Below, one piece after another: positions 32,561 to 45,665 of a stretch of DNA of 64,000 bases. A program made the translations under genes and the position numbers. This DNA is from Clavulina sp. PMI_390. Its lineage: Eukaryota; Basidiomycota; Agaricomycetes; Cantharellales; Hydnaceae. Location of the stretch: assembly GCA_015039315.1 (NCBI GenBank), contig WIDE01000106.1, positions 1 to 64,000 on the forward strand, given 5' to 3'. Numbering within the stretch: position 1 is the first letter of the stretch; each line of letters starts with the position of its first letter. The notes under the pieces were generated by a model, which saw only the letters and a program-made list of their open reading frames with translations, did no database searches and had not been told where the DNA came from.

Positions 32561-34518
32561 ATGTCGGAGCCGATCAGCGACCTGCCGCCTCCATACTCGT
32601 TCAATGATCCAGCACCTCCAAGGGTCCCAGCCACCCAGGAAATGTAGGTTTGACCCTTAATGGACCCCCTTTGAAGATTGCTCAGATAAATAACTCATTT
32701 CTATCGAAACCAATCCAGCCCTGCGTCCCCAACATCCCCATCTCCATCGGAGAACAATAGTCGCAGAAGGCCAAGGCAAGAGGCATCGGCTCAGCTCGGC
32801 AGGCAATTCTTTGCTGCCGCTCGCCTGCCCACTTCGAGCTCTGAGCCCCTTCTCGCAGGAAGGAGGTGAGTAAAACCCTTCAGCCAAATCCATCGACGCC
32901 AAGCTCTTACATCTATCTTCATTCAATGAAGTGGAAGACCGGAGTCCTTGGCGGCCAACCCCTCAAATCATGTGAACCGGCCCTCTGTAAACTCGTTCCA
33001 TACATCACCTCCTACCATAGACACCTCGAGTCAAAGCAGATCTAGACCAATCCCTACTGCCTCCCCATCCATCCCCGTCTCACCTTCTCAAAACCCATTT
33101 GCCTCGCGCACTCCTTCACCCTCACCTTCGCCGCCACTAGCGGAAGCACCGCCCGTTGTCGATTTTAATTCGGAATATGCCGAAGGGAGACATGACCGCC
33201 TACTCGCGCAAAGGATGCAGGATGAAGCGGAAGCGCAAGAAAGGGAAAGTCTGGCGTTAGCGTTGGCTATGGCCCAAGAAGAGGTATGTTGATCTCATTT
33301 GGTACGATGACTGTCGTATGTTGACATCTCTTCCAGGACCTTGCCTTCCAAGACCGAGAATATGCACTTAAGCTGCATGGCGGAAGTGACCTTGCTAGTG
33401 GGAGCGCGGGTGCTTCTCAAGGATCACTGGATGACCTAGATGAACCATCCACTTCACCATCTACATTCACACCTAGCTCGTCGCATATGACGTGTGAGCA
33501 ATGTCGGAAACACTTCAGCTACAAGTACGACTTGGGTCAGTACACATCGGACTCGACAACAAGTTCCTCGCCATGGACCCTTCCGCTTGGCACTCGTCTT
33601 ACATGCTCACAGCGCCATGCGGTCTGCTCCCCATGTTTATACCAACACGTCGCATCCCGGTTGGGAACAAATACCATGCCTGGAGGGCCGTTAAGTCCAG
33701 CGGGAGCCATAATGTCTCCTGTGATAGGGTGTCTGACATGTGGGGAGGAGATTTCTGATGAAGAGGCGTTGCGGGTGCTTCCCAGCCATTTGATCGAGCC
33801 CTGGGTCTGTGCTTCCGAGCTTCTTACCCAACGTCTCGTTGCTAACTCATCTGCTATTTCCTTAGTGTGAGCGCAAATCTCAGCCGATAAGGATTCCATC
33901 TATTGTGCGTAGACTCTCGGATTTATCTTCCAGTCTACCCTCATTCCTCGTTGATAACCCGCACGTTGATCTCTAGATGGCGTGCCCAAACCCATCCTGC
34001 ATGGGGCAAATTATGCAGCCAGAAGCATGGGATAACCGAGCGCAACAGTCTTGTTTGGCCTGTGGGACGTTTGTCTGCGTACATTGCAGGTCCCCATGGC
34101 ATAATGGTGCGATCGACCCTTCCTTGGACATTGAGTGGTGATTCTCAAGACTGTTACTTCCTTTGTAGGCATGTCTTGCGGCAAGTACCAGAAGCAAGCA
34201 CAATCCCCTGCCACCCTGAAGAAGAGTATTTGGAGCTCTTCCGGTGAGTCAATCCTATCTGAAGCACACTGCTGAAGGAAAGTTACCATGATAGCTGATC
34301 GACGACTGGCTACCCCTTTGTAGGCTTTGGATCTGGCTCTGGCGCTGGCTCATCGTAAGTTCACCGCCTCCTGCGCCTCACACCCAGACTCACAGCTAAC
34401 ACTCGTTATTCACTGGGACAGCAAACTCCGGTCAAGCCGCCGGAACCCTGATGCTGATCAGTCTAAGGGAGCTTTGGGTCGTTTATTTTCGACCTCTCTG
34501 CTGGACGATCGGCGATGA
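32561..34518 (+). CDS. RING-IBR zinc-finger protein lacking RING2
   Basis: Start ATG 32561 (MSEPISDLPPPYSF); about seven exons with good GT..AG joins. The N-terminal half is Ser/Pro-rich and followed by an acidic helix (RLLAQRMQDEAEAQERE). The first zinc site is a RING: CEQC..CSQRHAVCSPC..CLTC. It is followed by an IBR: CPNPSC..SCLACGTFVCVHCRSPWHNGMSC, matching C-x4-C..C-x2-C-x4-C-x2-C-x4-H-x4-C. RBR ubiquitin ligases have RING1-IBR-RING2, and RING2 carries the catalytic Cys. Here the protein ends about 55 residues after the IBR with a Gly/Ser linker and basic tail (SLLDDRR), so RING2 is absent. A ubiquitin-related role without the RBR transfer step is likely; that is inference. Confidence 0.75.
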
Positions 34519-35190
34519 CGCTTCAGGCGATGCAACAATGCATAGCCTGTGGAGCGAGCGGCCTCCCATAGAAATGACCGCGTGCCTTCTTTCTTATTGA
34601 GCTTCTAGGACTTTTGGGATCGACGGAACACTTTCCAAGCCATATTACATCTATTCTTCACCTTGTACTATATCTTTTGGCATCCTGTATCAAAACACGA
34701 GGCCATCTCAGTCATTCCGATGTATACCCTTGCTTTGCCTTGTTGTGCTCGTTCATAGAAGCCGGGCCAAATAGCCGTGGCCTCTCGCTGAGCCACAGCA
34801 ATGCAGGGTAACTTTTGCAATTTTTTGGCTATTAAATAAGTTATTCCATCATCGAGCAGCGGCTGCAGGCTTCAAACCGCAATGGTACAGCCTGTAGATA
34901 GCGGAGACGTTAGCGCCCGACCCGTATCAATGGCGGCGACGTCCAGCACGATAGACGCCGTAGTTCTGCGAGGAAATCCGCCACGCAGCCTCCGGAAATA
35001 CGCGCGCGGCTTCTTGAGAGATTGACGCTCGTAGCTCGTTCAATTCCTCCCTCGTGACCCATGCTTCCTATTTGAAAACTTGACTTGCGTCCTTGTACAA
35101 ATGGATGTCCACAGCCCACAATCACAGGCATCCTATCTCGTCTTGCATCACACAACGTAGCCTCACCTTTTGGGCCCACTCACCTTGAAA
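34519..35190. other. Intergenic between the two RING-type genes
   Basis: No gene seen. It holds the 3' end of the RING-IBR gene and the promoter of the next RING-like gene. Confidence 0.4.
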
Positions 35191-37425
35191 ATGGCGGATT
35201 ATTTTGGATTCGATGTCCCGCCTCATCTGAACGAAGGATTCGTGGATAGAGCCTCAGCAACTGCTATTGCTAGACTATTACATGAGGAACGAACCGGAAA
35301 GTGAGTCAATATCGTAGCGCCTGTCCGTCCTCGTCCCCTTACACGTAGCTCCACATCTACATTCGACTATGGACTGACGACGAATCTTGGATAGACCTTT
35401 GCCCCCAACGGCAACCCCCGACATGCTTGACTATAGCCCCGAGGATGCGGTCGCTATCGCACGCATCCTCGAGGAGGAGTGTGAAGCGCAGGACAATTTA
35501 CCGTCCGAGTAAGTTCTTTTATCTCCACTGCTGTGCCTGCTTTGTTGTTCCTAATACACACTGCTCCATAGACCGTTCAGCCAACTTCCTGGCGTGCAGA
35601 TAGACATGCTTGATTATAATAGACCAGACGCAGCCGCCATCGAACGTGTCCTACAGGAGGATTCTCAATTCGGTGTCCTTTCCAAGTACGTTATATTCAT
35701 GTTACTTCGCCTTCGTGCGGCATGCATACTTGCTTTAGCCAGTGTCGCTGACGCCGCCCTGTTGCTCGTTCATAGGTCCCAAGTGTATAATCCAGACGAA
35801 CAAGGCGAAATCCCACCATTTGAATTTGGATCATCTGCTCACGCTCGGGATTATGATGCGAACGGTCATGCAGCTGCGCTGGATCCATCCCATCCAGCCT
35901 GGCAGCTGAGCCAGCCAGGTCCCTCGGCTAGCGCTACCCCGTCCTCTTCGACTAACTCTTTTACCCCCGTCCTTCCTCCAAGCTCAGTCGGTCTCCAGTC
36001 CATGTACTCCGCTGCTGGGATCCCCGAAGAAGATCGATTGCCCAATTTCCCAAGTTCATCTAGACCAAACGCTACTAACGCAAGCGCTGTATCGGCCAGA
36101 TCAACAGCTATGCCTGGACATTACCCATCTAATTGGGGCACAAGTCCCTACCATAGACCCACGCCCATAAGTGTTCCGTATACGCCTGCGCCCTTTGGGC
36201 CAGTTCTCGGCACCGGGCAGTATGATCCCGCACATTGGCCGCCTGCATTTCGCCCACGTGTGATCAATCAGGCCAGTAATCGGGATAAGGCGTCCCAAGG
36301 GGGAAAACGCAGTGCAGCAGACCTCGATGAAGAGTCTCTGGAAGGCTCTCCTGAGCCTCCTGCAAAGAAGCTCCATATTGCAAACCCTGGAGATCGTGAA
36401 CCATCCCCACCTCTTATCGAGTCCCCTCCAACAGCATCCACATCGAAGGCAGTTGCGTCCGTGGCGCGGCCACATCCTCCCCCGCTTGAGATGGCTGAGC
36501 TTGAACTAGCTGGACCTGCTCCGCATGACGACGCAGGGCTTAACTTCTTCGATGTGCGCTCCCACCCCGAATCTGAGGCCAAAGAGGTCAAAGATAAAAG
36601 TGAGGAGCCAGAGACCAGTAATGAAGCTGGATATATTATACGTGATGACGGCGAGCCCGATGGTTCATTGAATCCAAACTCGGAGCTGGACGATGCGGCA
36701 AGCATTGAGGGCTTTGAAACGATTCATAGGGAAGAGGATGACGACGACGACGCCCTCTCCATTTCTTCGTTCGACACCATCAGGGATATTACTGCCGCGA
36801 GTTCAAGCGGAGAAAGCGATGGTGAGGAGCAACCGGCGAACACCAAGGATCTTGGTGATGATCACGAAGCAAGCGAGAGCGGAATCGAGTCGTTACAAGA
36901 AATCTCTTTCGATAGACAGAGCTCTCCTTCCCTTGTGTCCGAAGCCTCAACCGACTTTGATGCAGGATCCGAATCCGATTGGAGTTTACCTGATGATGAT
37001 CGCGATGAATGTGAGTACCTTCCCCCAGTATCGCATGGTCGGCTGATTATTGACTTTGTATGTTCACAGTTATCGTCATTCGTGACGATCCCAATGGTCC
37101 GCGATCACATCCGCATCGGCGCGCGACGTGCCTTCTGTGCAATGTGTCATTCGAAGTAGTGAACGACATGAGCTCAGTGACCACCACTGCTGGCCCCTCC
37201 ACATCAGAACAACCACGCATTCTTGGTACAAGACTCTACTGCCCCCAGCGCCACCCATACTGTGCAGATTGTCTTTCGGACCACCTCTTTTCCGCGCTTG
37301 AAAAAGCATCAAGCTCGGACAGCTCTGGGGGAGTGGACGGTACGCCTTGCCCTACTTGTGGCCCCACGGAAGCATGGAGGTTTGACGCACAAGAGGCTGG
37401 GAGGGTGCTTATTTCTCTCGAATAA
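35191..37425 (+). CDS. RING-like zinc-finger protein with repeated N-terminal exons
   Basis: Start ATG 35191 (MADYFGFDVPPHLNEGF). The first three exons each end in a similar acidic helix: SATAIARLLHEE, DAVAIARILEEE and DAAAIERVLQED. They are followed by a long Ser/Pro/Asp-rich region with acidic runs (REEDDDDDALS). The last exon carries a zinc site, CLLC..LGTRLYCPQRHPYCADC..CPTC, which matches the first RING of the gene just upstream (LGTRLTCSQRHAVCSPC). The two genes therefore look like local duplicates, with this one lacking the IBR. A substrate-binding or scaffold role in ubiquitination is possible but unproven. Exon borders in the first 500 bp were read from splice signals. Confidence 0.7.
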
Positions 37426-37999
37426 ACCAAAGTGAGAGATCCTGCAAAACTGTATAATAGATTGTATCGATCCGAGCGCACTGGTTGTGCTCTGTCTTTT
37501 CGTCTCGGCATCAGACTGACTGCCTCAACTAGCATCCTTCATGTGTACAAAACATTCATCTGTGACTCGCGCCCATCTGTTCAAATACTGCTTGTATTGT
37601 ACTACCCTTACGATCCAATGCATCTTGCTGTGTTTACTCCTTTCATCTGTGTGATGAAATGGCATGTTCTGTCAATGTTAGCTGATGATGTATGCCGAAG
37701 ACAGTCCTAAAATGCTTAACACTCTCTCACAGTGGCGATGGATAGCTTGATCATTTGATGTTAGACACATATTAGAGACATTTGCATTTTGTCGGAGACC
37801 CCTTCGTTAACTCATGATGAACTTATTGTTCAATTGAGCTAGTGCACGTGGGCGGCTGATTCCTCGACCATTGGCCTGAAGACTGATGCTCCTTCAGGCA
37901 TAATGCTAAAGATTCCTCACATAGGAAGACTCAAGATTCGGCTGAATCCAACGCGTTGGCCTGGCAACGACTGCACCCCTCACTTAAACAATTACCCCG
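37426..37999. other. Intergenic, no feature seen
   Basis: 3' region of the RING-like gene and promoter of the first Zn2Cys6 gene. No ORF, RNA gene or repeat supported. Confidence 0.4.
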
Positions 38000-40092
38000 A
38001 TGAGTGAGAACAGTCTTGCCAGAGGAGCTGCTTGTCTTCAATGCCGTAAACGCAAAACGGTAGGCGCCTTTCATCGCCCCACTGTCCTCTTAGCCAGCCT
38101 TAGCTGATCGCAAGCCCCATGTGACCCTAGAGGTGTAATGGCTTGAAGCCTGTCTGTTCCAGGTGTGAACGCATGGGAAAGCAATGCCTCTACGCCACAC
38201 CACTTTCAAGGAAACCTCAGGCAGTAGTAAGACTCCGCCAAGCTAGGGTACTCGATCTGGAGGTCACTGTCAACAAGCAATGCCTATCCTCTCAGCACAA
38301 CCTCTCGGTGATATCTGCCCGACTGCAAGAGAGAATCATGCGCTTAGGGATGTTGCGAAGGCGATCAATTTCCGAGCTCGCCCCATTATCTGTTGTCATA
38401 TGCTGTGAAAATACCAAGCTTGATGCACTTGCTTCACGGCAGTTGACTGGCTCAACCCTACCCCTACCCCCCGTTCGGGATGGCGATACCTTGCCAGTCA
38501 ATAGGACAGTTGTTGAATGGACTCTCGGCTCGTTTCAGTGGACCAAAGGGGAAGAACTGCCATCTTCCATGTCATTATATCTGTTCGTCCCGTCATTTTA
38601 CTGTCACTCCGCATACATTCACATCTGAATCATGATTTCGTAGGATCGGGCTGTTCCTACCACACCGCTTGCATTTCCAGTTCTTTTTTCCTGTGAAAAG
38701 CTTCCTCTCGTGTCTTTCCCTCCCCTCGTCGCACCCAGCCTCTATAAAACCTTGTTTGCGGAATGCGTGCTGCCTTGCGGCGTGCAGCATACTTGGAGGG
38801 CGCTGGACTCCCCTCGAAGCCTACTTCATTCAACGCACACGCTACCTGCTCAACCAGACTCTCATGTTGGCCGATCCCGCGCACTTTGCTCAATATCTTT
38901 GGGCTAGTGCTCTGCTTGCATCCTACTTTACAAGATCGCGGCGACTTGAAGAGAGCTTTGCTGTGATGGCCGCTGTAAGCCCATTAGCTAAAGCATGTGG
39001 TATCTTTACCACCCCTGACGCGGAGACAATCTACAATCCTGGCGATTTTCTTCTACCTCCCCCTACCACTGAGGCTGAAGCACTGAATACGATCTGGCTC
39101 GCTCACTCGCTGTTGATGGTGGATCGGTCGTTGAGCGCAATAGCTGGATTTCCTCAAAGCCTTGTCTGTGAAGAGATGTTAGTACTATCTTTCGAACATC
39201 CAGGTATCGAATATCCATACTTCAAGGTGCCGTCCTTTGGCTTATTATTGATCTCCCCGTGGCTCATGTATGGAATTTGTCCACTCAAGATGCCAATAGC
39301 GAGACAAGAGGAGCTATCAAGAATCTGGCAGTCAGATGTGCATTTGAACCTCTCTACGACACTCATCCTCCATCTCGTGGCAATATTACCCAATCCTGCG
39401 CAAGGTGTGCTTCTCATATATTATGGCAATTAAACCTTGACTATAACCGCTACTACACTTGGCTAGGTATAAAACGCAATACAAATACGGAAGCCTCACA
39501 TTTCCTCCGGACCTTTATTCAATTTCATGAGGCCAGAATACCGTCATTCTCGAGTGTAATCAGCACGCATAACCCACATATCCTTCTCTCGCACACGACT
39601 CTGTATGGGAGTTCACTCGTGCTTTATAGCATGTTCGCTGGAGAAGATGTCAAGGCGAAGGCTGAAATGCTGAGAAGCACATACAAACTAGTGGAAATTT
39701 GCAAAGAGCTTAGAACACACGGTCATTCGTACAATGTGCATTCATCTCTAATACCCATGGTTAGTTTCAGCTCTTCTCGCGGCAGCGAATTCCGACTCTC
39801 ACGAATTAACATGGCTAGGTTCACATGATGAATGCTGTCCGAGTGTTAGCCAAAGAATTACGAGGCTCTGAAGCTCGAGAAAACACCAAGCTTTCGATCG
39901 ATTATTGCACTTCTATCGAAATACTGCTCGACTTCCTCGACAGCGTTACTTCTTGGTATCCATTGTGGAGTGAGTTGTCTATTCTTCTGATATGCGACTT
40001 TCTAGCTTAATTATACGTCTTTATCGATAGATGATAGCCCCCAAATGCTGAAGGAGTCTCTCACAAAAGCGATAGATAGCTTGAGAATCTGA
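38000..40092 (+). CDS. Zn2Cys6 transcription factor, copy 1
   Basis: Start ATG 38000 (MSENSLARGACLQCRKRKT). An intron splits the zinc cluster, and the joined sequence is C-x2-C-x6-C-x6-C-x2-C-x7-C (CLQC RKRKTRC NGLKPVC SRC..C). The basic run RKRKTR contacts DNA in this family. A leucine-containing linker follows (RQARVLDLEVTVNKQ), then a fungal-specific regulatory domain with LRNACCLAACSILGGRWTPLEAYFIQRTRYLLNQ and LASYFTRSRRLEESFAVMAA. Several introns interrupt it; the end reads YPLWNDSPQMLKESLTKAIDSLRI, stop 40090-40092. It is a nuclear regulator; its targets are unknown. A closely similar gene follows in the same orientation, so the pair arose by tandem duplication. Confidence 0.85.
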
Positions 40093-40910
40093 CTTTTGTT
40101 CACATTGGAGCCATCGACTAAGAACATGGAATTTTGAACTAGGTTAGATGCCCTACAATGAAGGCTGAATGAACCCCCGCCCGACCGCCATGTTCAACAA
40201 ACCCAGATGTGCCAGTGCTGAACATGTGCCCTCATGACTCCGCGGAGGCACTCAGCAGTGTGAGAAGCAGTATCGGCATGCCTACAGCTTCCACCTCTGT
40301 CGTCAAGTCCTTTGACTGATAGTGACACTCCCGCTCAACATCGAGGGCTTCTACTCCATCGCCATCCCAACTGACTCTGGTTGGGGGTTTGCATTCTTTC
40401 ACGTTGGTGAAGTCGCCGCGAGCATCTTCCTCTGAAAAATGAGTGGGTAGCTACTGATATCACGGCCTTCTGATGTTGGCTGATCAGCGAACTCAGTGAC
40501 TCACTCTGCGCATAATTACGAAGCTGCCCAACCGGCGGCCCAGATGTACTTAACGAATCCGGTTCTCACACTGCGGCCGTTCACAATGTTTGAATTTGAT
40601 AAACAGCCTCCATTTGTCATCGAATCTTCTGACCCAAGCATTCGTCGCCGAAATGCAACGTTGACGTGAATCGTCTAATGGTGCAGGGTAGCCACAGCGA
40701 TACATCGGCTACTAGAGCCTAGCATTTACCAGCACGTCAAGAAAACCGAGCAGACCGTTTGGGAAGCTGACAGACCGTACTTTGACCTACGTGCCTGGGT
40801 TATGCTAGCAGATAGCTGGCGCTCTCGGCTTGGGACTCGCCGAGGTTGGCTTAGCAACGACCATCCTGTTGGGTTTCAGGTTGTTGTACGGTAGACTTTG
40901 TACCCCACAC
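40093..40910. other. Spacer between the two Zn2Cys6 genes
   Basis: No supported gene. It contains the 3' end of copy 1 and presumably the promoter of copy 2. Confidence 0.4.
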
Positions 40911-42998
40911 ATGCAGGACCAAACTCTTGTCAGAGGAGCCGCTTGTCTACGCTGCCGTGGACTCAAAATAGTATGGCTCCATATGGCACTGGTCTCATTG
41001 AACTGCCTCCGCTGACCAGATACTACATTTCTCTAGAAGTGCTCAGGGTCCAAACCGGTCTGCTCACACTGTCATCGTCTAAGCAAACTATGTCTATACG
41101 TTCCCCCACTACCGAGAAGGACTCGACCCACACCGGGGCTCCGTCAAGCAAGGGTCATAGAATTAGAAGCCACGATTAACAAGCAGATGCTATCATCACA
41201 CCATGACCTCTTGATAATATCTGCCAGACTCCAAGAGAGAGTCAAACTTCTTGGCGTTTCGCAAGAGCGCTCAACTCCTAAATCCGCTTCACTCCCATTC
41301 GTCATTTGCTGGGGGGATAGAAACCCCAATGCACTCGCTTTGGGACAGCTTACCAGCTCGAACGCACCTCGAATATCCCCCCCAAAAGGTGGTACCATAG
41401 AGGTCGATAGGAGAGTCATAGAGTGCATGTTGGATTCATTTCAATGGACCGGTGGGGAGGAAATACCAACATCAATGTCGCTGCACTTGTATGTACCGTC
41501 GATTTATGGGAAGTTCAGCTGACAAAAGACCACCTCCTCGTCGTAACTCCGTAGGATCGGTCTCTTCCTACCCCATCGGTCACATTTCCACTTCTTCTTT
41601 CCCCTCCCCTATTTCTTAGTTTGCCTTTCTCTTCCTTCATCCTACCCTAATTCCATTCACCCTTGTTTGCGGCACGCATGTCACCTTGCTGCCTGCAGCA
41701 TCCTTGGAGGGCGTTGGGCCTCACTTGAATCATACTTCGTGCAACGCACACGCTACTTCATGAACCAAATACTCATGTTAGCTGATCGCGAGCACTTTGT
41801 TCAATATCTCTGGGCCAGTACCCTGCTCGCTTCGTACTTTGCGAGGGCTCGGCGATTACAAGAAAGCACAGTTGTTATCGCTGCTGCTTGCCAGATGGCC
41901 AATGCCTGTGGAATCTTTACTGTGGCCGGCGCGGAAATTGAAACTGTCTACGACCCCGGCGAACTAATGCTTCCGCCCACCACTGAGGCTGAAGCGTCGA
42001 ATGTGATATGGCTTGCGCACTCTCTATTTGTTGTTGATCAACTGTTGTGCGCAATAGCTGCATTTCCCCCAAGTCTTGTACGCGAACAATACTTGATACC
42101 ATCTTTCGAGCACTCTGGTATTACATATCCATGGTTCAAGGTTCCGTATTTGCTTCATTCCTTCTATTTTCATGGCCAATCAATAACCAACGTTCATCAA
42201 AGATGCCAACGATAAGCGAAGAAGAACTATCGAGTATCTGGAACTCGGATGTTCACCTTATCCTCTCTACCACTCTTGTCTTTCTCATGGTGGCAGCACT
42301 ACCCCGTCCTGCACCAGGTGCGCATTCATCCACGACGAATGCTTCCGGAAGCATTGCCTCAATTTCGCATCTACAGGGACGAAATATGACAGAAGTACCG
42401 AAGCTTCGAAATTCTTAGAAGCGTTTATTCGCTTTCATGATTCCAGACTCCCGTCACTCTCTGACGCGCTCGGCAAATCTAATCCGCATCTCCTCCTCTG
42501 CCATACAAGCATCTACGGAAGCTCGCTTATACTCCATAGTATGTATGCCGGAGAGTGTGTTAAGGCAAGGGTCGAAATGCTTCGGTGCGCGCGGAAAATG
42601 GTGGACATCTGCAAAGAGCTCAATTCACACGGCCACCCCTACAATGTCCATTCTTCTCTAGTACCAACGGTGAGTTCCTGTGTTTCCATTCAGTCAGCTC
42701 GTTATCCACTAAGCCAAAATCCGGCGCAATAGCTCCATATCATGAATGCTGTTCGAGTATTTGCGCATGAGTTACGAGGTCGCGCGGCTCAGGAAAACCC
42801 AAACCTTTCAGTCGAATACTGTAACAATATTGAAGTGCTCCTTGAATCGTTGGGCGGAATCACTACGTTGTACCCACTGTGGAGTGAGTGTTCCTTCTTT
42901 CCGAGGTGATCCTAATTTGACTTGATTTGCATGCAGAGGATAGCCCTACTTTGCTCAAGGACCCTCTAATAGTGGCCATTGATGGTTTAAAAATATGA
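40911..42998 (+). CDS. Zn2Cys6 transcription factor, copy 2
   Basis: Start ATG 40911 (MQDQTLVRGAACLRC). The cluster is again split by an intron and joins as CLRCRGLKIKC SGSKPVC SHC HRLSKLC, which is C-x2-C-x6-C-x6-C-x2-C-x6-C, so all six Cys are kept. It aligns along its length with copy 1: RQARVIELEATINKQ, DSFQWTGGEEIPTSMSLHL, RHACHLAACSILGGRWASLESYFVQRTRY, and the end WKDSPTLLKDPLIVAIDGLKI. The DNA-contact run RKRKTR of copy 1 is RGLKIK here, so DNA binding may be altered. One exon end (around 42195) needs an intron at FKVP to stay open, as in copy 1. It appears intact. Confidence 0.8.
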
Positions 42999-44067
42999 CC
43001 TGATGTTCTTGTATTGTAGTTTCCGACACTGAGGCCCGTACTGGCCGCACATTTATCCCTCACCCTACCCTTATAATGGCTCTCACGCACTCCTTGTACT
43101 CTGATATTATGCAAATACACCTATTATTGGCCCATACTAGCCGAAAAAGAGGGAGCCGTGAGCGAAGGAAGGGGAAAATGGATATTCATTATACTAGCCC
43201 AGATGAACCAGACCTTGTGAAGAGCCGCTCAATTAACGCAAGAAGCCTGGCGATCGAGTTAACGACCACGATTGCGACCCATAAGAGCCACCGGATAGGG
43301 GCTATGGTTGACATATGCATGGCTTCCTCGCTGAGGCAACAGAATACTTGGTGACACCTGCAAATGGCACCCAAAATAGACTCGGGCACCATTCTGAGCT
43401 TTTGAGGACCAGAAAAGGTAGATCCTGGAGAGTTTTCGATTAATCTCAGTAAAATTGGCTGATAGCTCCTATATGCTGCGTGTTTCTAGCTAGCACGCCT
43501 AGATTGCAGCTCCATAGTCGAACCCCCACAATTCGGAGGCTCGATCAACACTATTTTGCGCATTCATCTCTCACCGTTTACCAGTATGACAGTTCGACAG
43601 GAAGAAGACAGTTCTATCACCATATAGAGCCAGAATTACGATATTGCCAGAGAGCACAAAATCATCCCATATCTACTCTGTACAGTGGAAAGACATCTGT
43701 CGCATCAACATTGGCGGCTTCAAAAATAGGGAGATATATCATATTAGGAACAAGGAGAATACAATTCTTCAATGAGGGTAAGCTTATGGGGTGAACCGTG
43801 GGAAAAGTTCTGGGGTGGGCGATATTTGTGGAGGCGGCTATAGTGAGTGGCTCTGAGCGCATACCAAGCTCACACCACAACTCTTGTGGGGGATTCTCGC
43901 CCCAGAATAAAATATAGGATGCATTGGAGTAATTCTCTGTCAAAAATGCGCCATTATACCGGTATTCCGGCACACAATCACAGATCAGCCTCCAAAGCCT
44001 CTGTAGATGTTCTACCGCCATCCACGCAACTTTTCACTCAAAAAAACAAAAAGAAATGCTTCCGATT
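42999..44067. other. Intergenic, no feature seen
   Basis: Short frames on both strands, none domain-like. AT-rich toward the tRNA gene. Confidence 0.4.
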
Positions 44068-44162
44068 AGCCTAACGTGGGGGTCGAACCCACAACCTTGA
44101 GATGGATTACGTAATTCATTTTGCGTAAGAGTCTCACGCTCTACCGATTGAGCTAGCCAGGC
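44068..44162 (-). tRNA. tRNA-Lys (anticodon CTT) with 22-nt intron
   Basis: On the minus strand the gene starts GCCTGGC and pairs with GTTAGGC at the 3' end, discriminator T at 44068. The D arm is TAGCTCAATCGGTAGAGC. The anticodon stem is TGAGA/TCTCA, with loop CTCTTA-A and anticodon CTT. A 22-nt intron (starting CGCAAAATG) sits after position 37, the standard nuclear tRNA intron site. The T arm is GTGGGTTCGACCCCCAC. CCA is not encoded, as expected in a nuclear gene. A and B box promoter sequences are intact. Confidence 0.95.
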
Positions 44163-45665
44163 GGCGTTGTAACAATTCATCAATTGACTTATATCAAATT
44201 GTAAAGATAACTTAGTCCTCTACGTTAATCTCAACATCCTTTCGACCGAGAATTATTCACTACAACGATTCGTTACATCTCGGCGCTATCGGGTTTGCGA
44301 GTGTGAACATCCCACCCCTTCCAACACTCCCACCAGTCCACCACAGATAGGCCCTAGGCGCCTTTTCGGCAGCCCGACGCGGTTAAACCGATTCTCTCTC
44401 TCTCTCTCCCACCACAGATAGGACTGATTGCCCGAAGATCACAGATTTCCGGCTTTATTCGCCTACATTATAACGAGGCCCGGTATACACCATTTATACA
44501 GTATCATGATTGCTAGTAAGGAGTCACATACGACCAACCTCAATCATTGGTACAAGAGCAGGGATACATAAAAAAAATCGATGGAAGAAGAGATCTCATC
44601 CAGGGTGAATGAGGTCAGTAAGAAAAACTTCTGTTCTTTTCCACTCACTGCGTCTCCCGGTCACCACGACTTCTTGTTTGCACAACACCAAGTGACGCCC
44701 TAAGTAGATTCCGCCGCCCTCCTCATCAGCCTTTCTACTTTACAAAATATCCTTGCGACCAGCTCAGAATCTTTCCCCTTCCTCGTCTTGATGATCAAGC
44801 GTCCTGACTCGCCCAACCATGTCTTATTAGCCTCTGATTACTCCTAGCAGCGCGGCCATCACCAACGTGGTCAGACCTTTATTTTCATGATCGTGAGATC
44901 GAATATTATACGTCGTTTGCTATTGATAAGACAGAGAAAAGGACTGAAATCATGATTGTAAGCGGATATCCCACTCTGAATGATGGAACACTCATAAATA
45001 TCAAGAGGCGAGTTTTGAAGACGTTTCTGGAACTATTCTACACAGATGCCACCAGGTGGTCATGATTTTACAGTTTTTTGAAGAGAGTATGAAGGCAAAG
45101 GAGAGTTCAGGGAGCGAGCGAAACACCATGCTGGCGTGATTCGATCTGGAAAGGGAATGAGGATCCCAAGAGGAATTCACAAAAAAAGGACCACGAGGCA
45201 TCCTCCATGGGATGCATAATCGTTCGGAAATTCGGATTGCTGACAAGAAGAAGTCGAACAAATAGCTGAAGAAAGTGGAGGAAAGAGAGCCGGAGAGTTC
45301 GAAAGCATCTGGACGCACGAAACTTCTCACTGAAAGTGCAAAGCCGCCGAATAAAAGAGTGCATGTATGGAAATTCTGTTAGCGTGGGGGGTCGGGGTAG
45401 GGCAAGAGCATCCTCAAAGGTGAATGATGGCGAAGAGGGAGTAATACGATCTCCGAACCACTTGGAAAGCTTAGTGAGCTCATCCAGAGCGTCGGCCTAG
45501 AGCCTGGAGGAGTATCAGGGTCCGTATATTAGTACCACGCAGGAAAGGAAAAGATGCAATACTTGCTGGCACCAAATAGACACATGCGATCCTGCTCACC
45601 TTCAACTGCTGTACCAAATTCAACTGTTCTAGAACCACAGCCGTCAAAGAAGTCGCCCTAATCGT
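44163..45665. other. Intergenic, no supported gene
   Basis: Short frames only. A CT microsatellite lies at about 44393-44408, and ACCACAGATAGG occurs twice near 44340 and 44410. Minus-strand frames at 45.0-45.36 kb are not domain-like; part may be the 3' UTR of the following gene. Confidence 0.4.
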
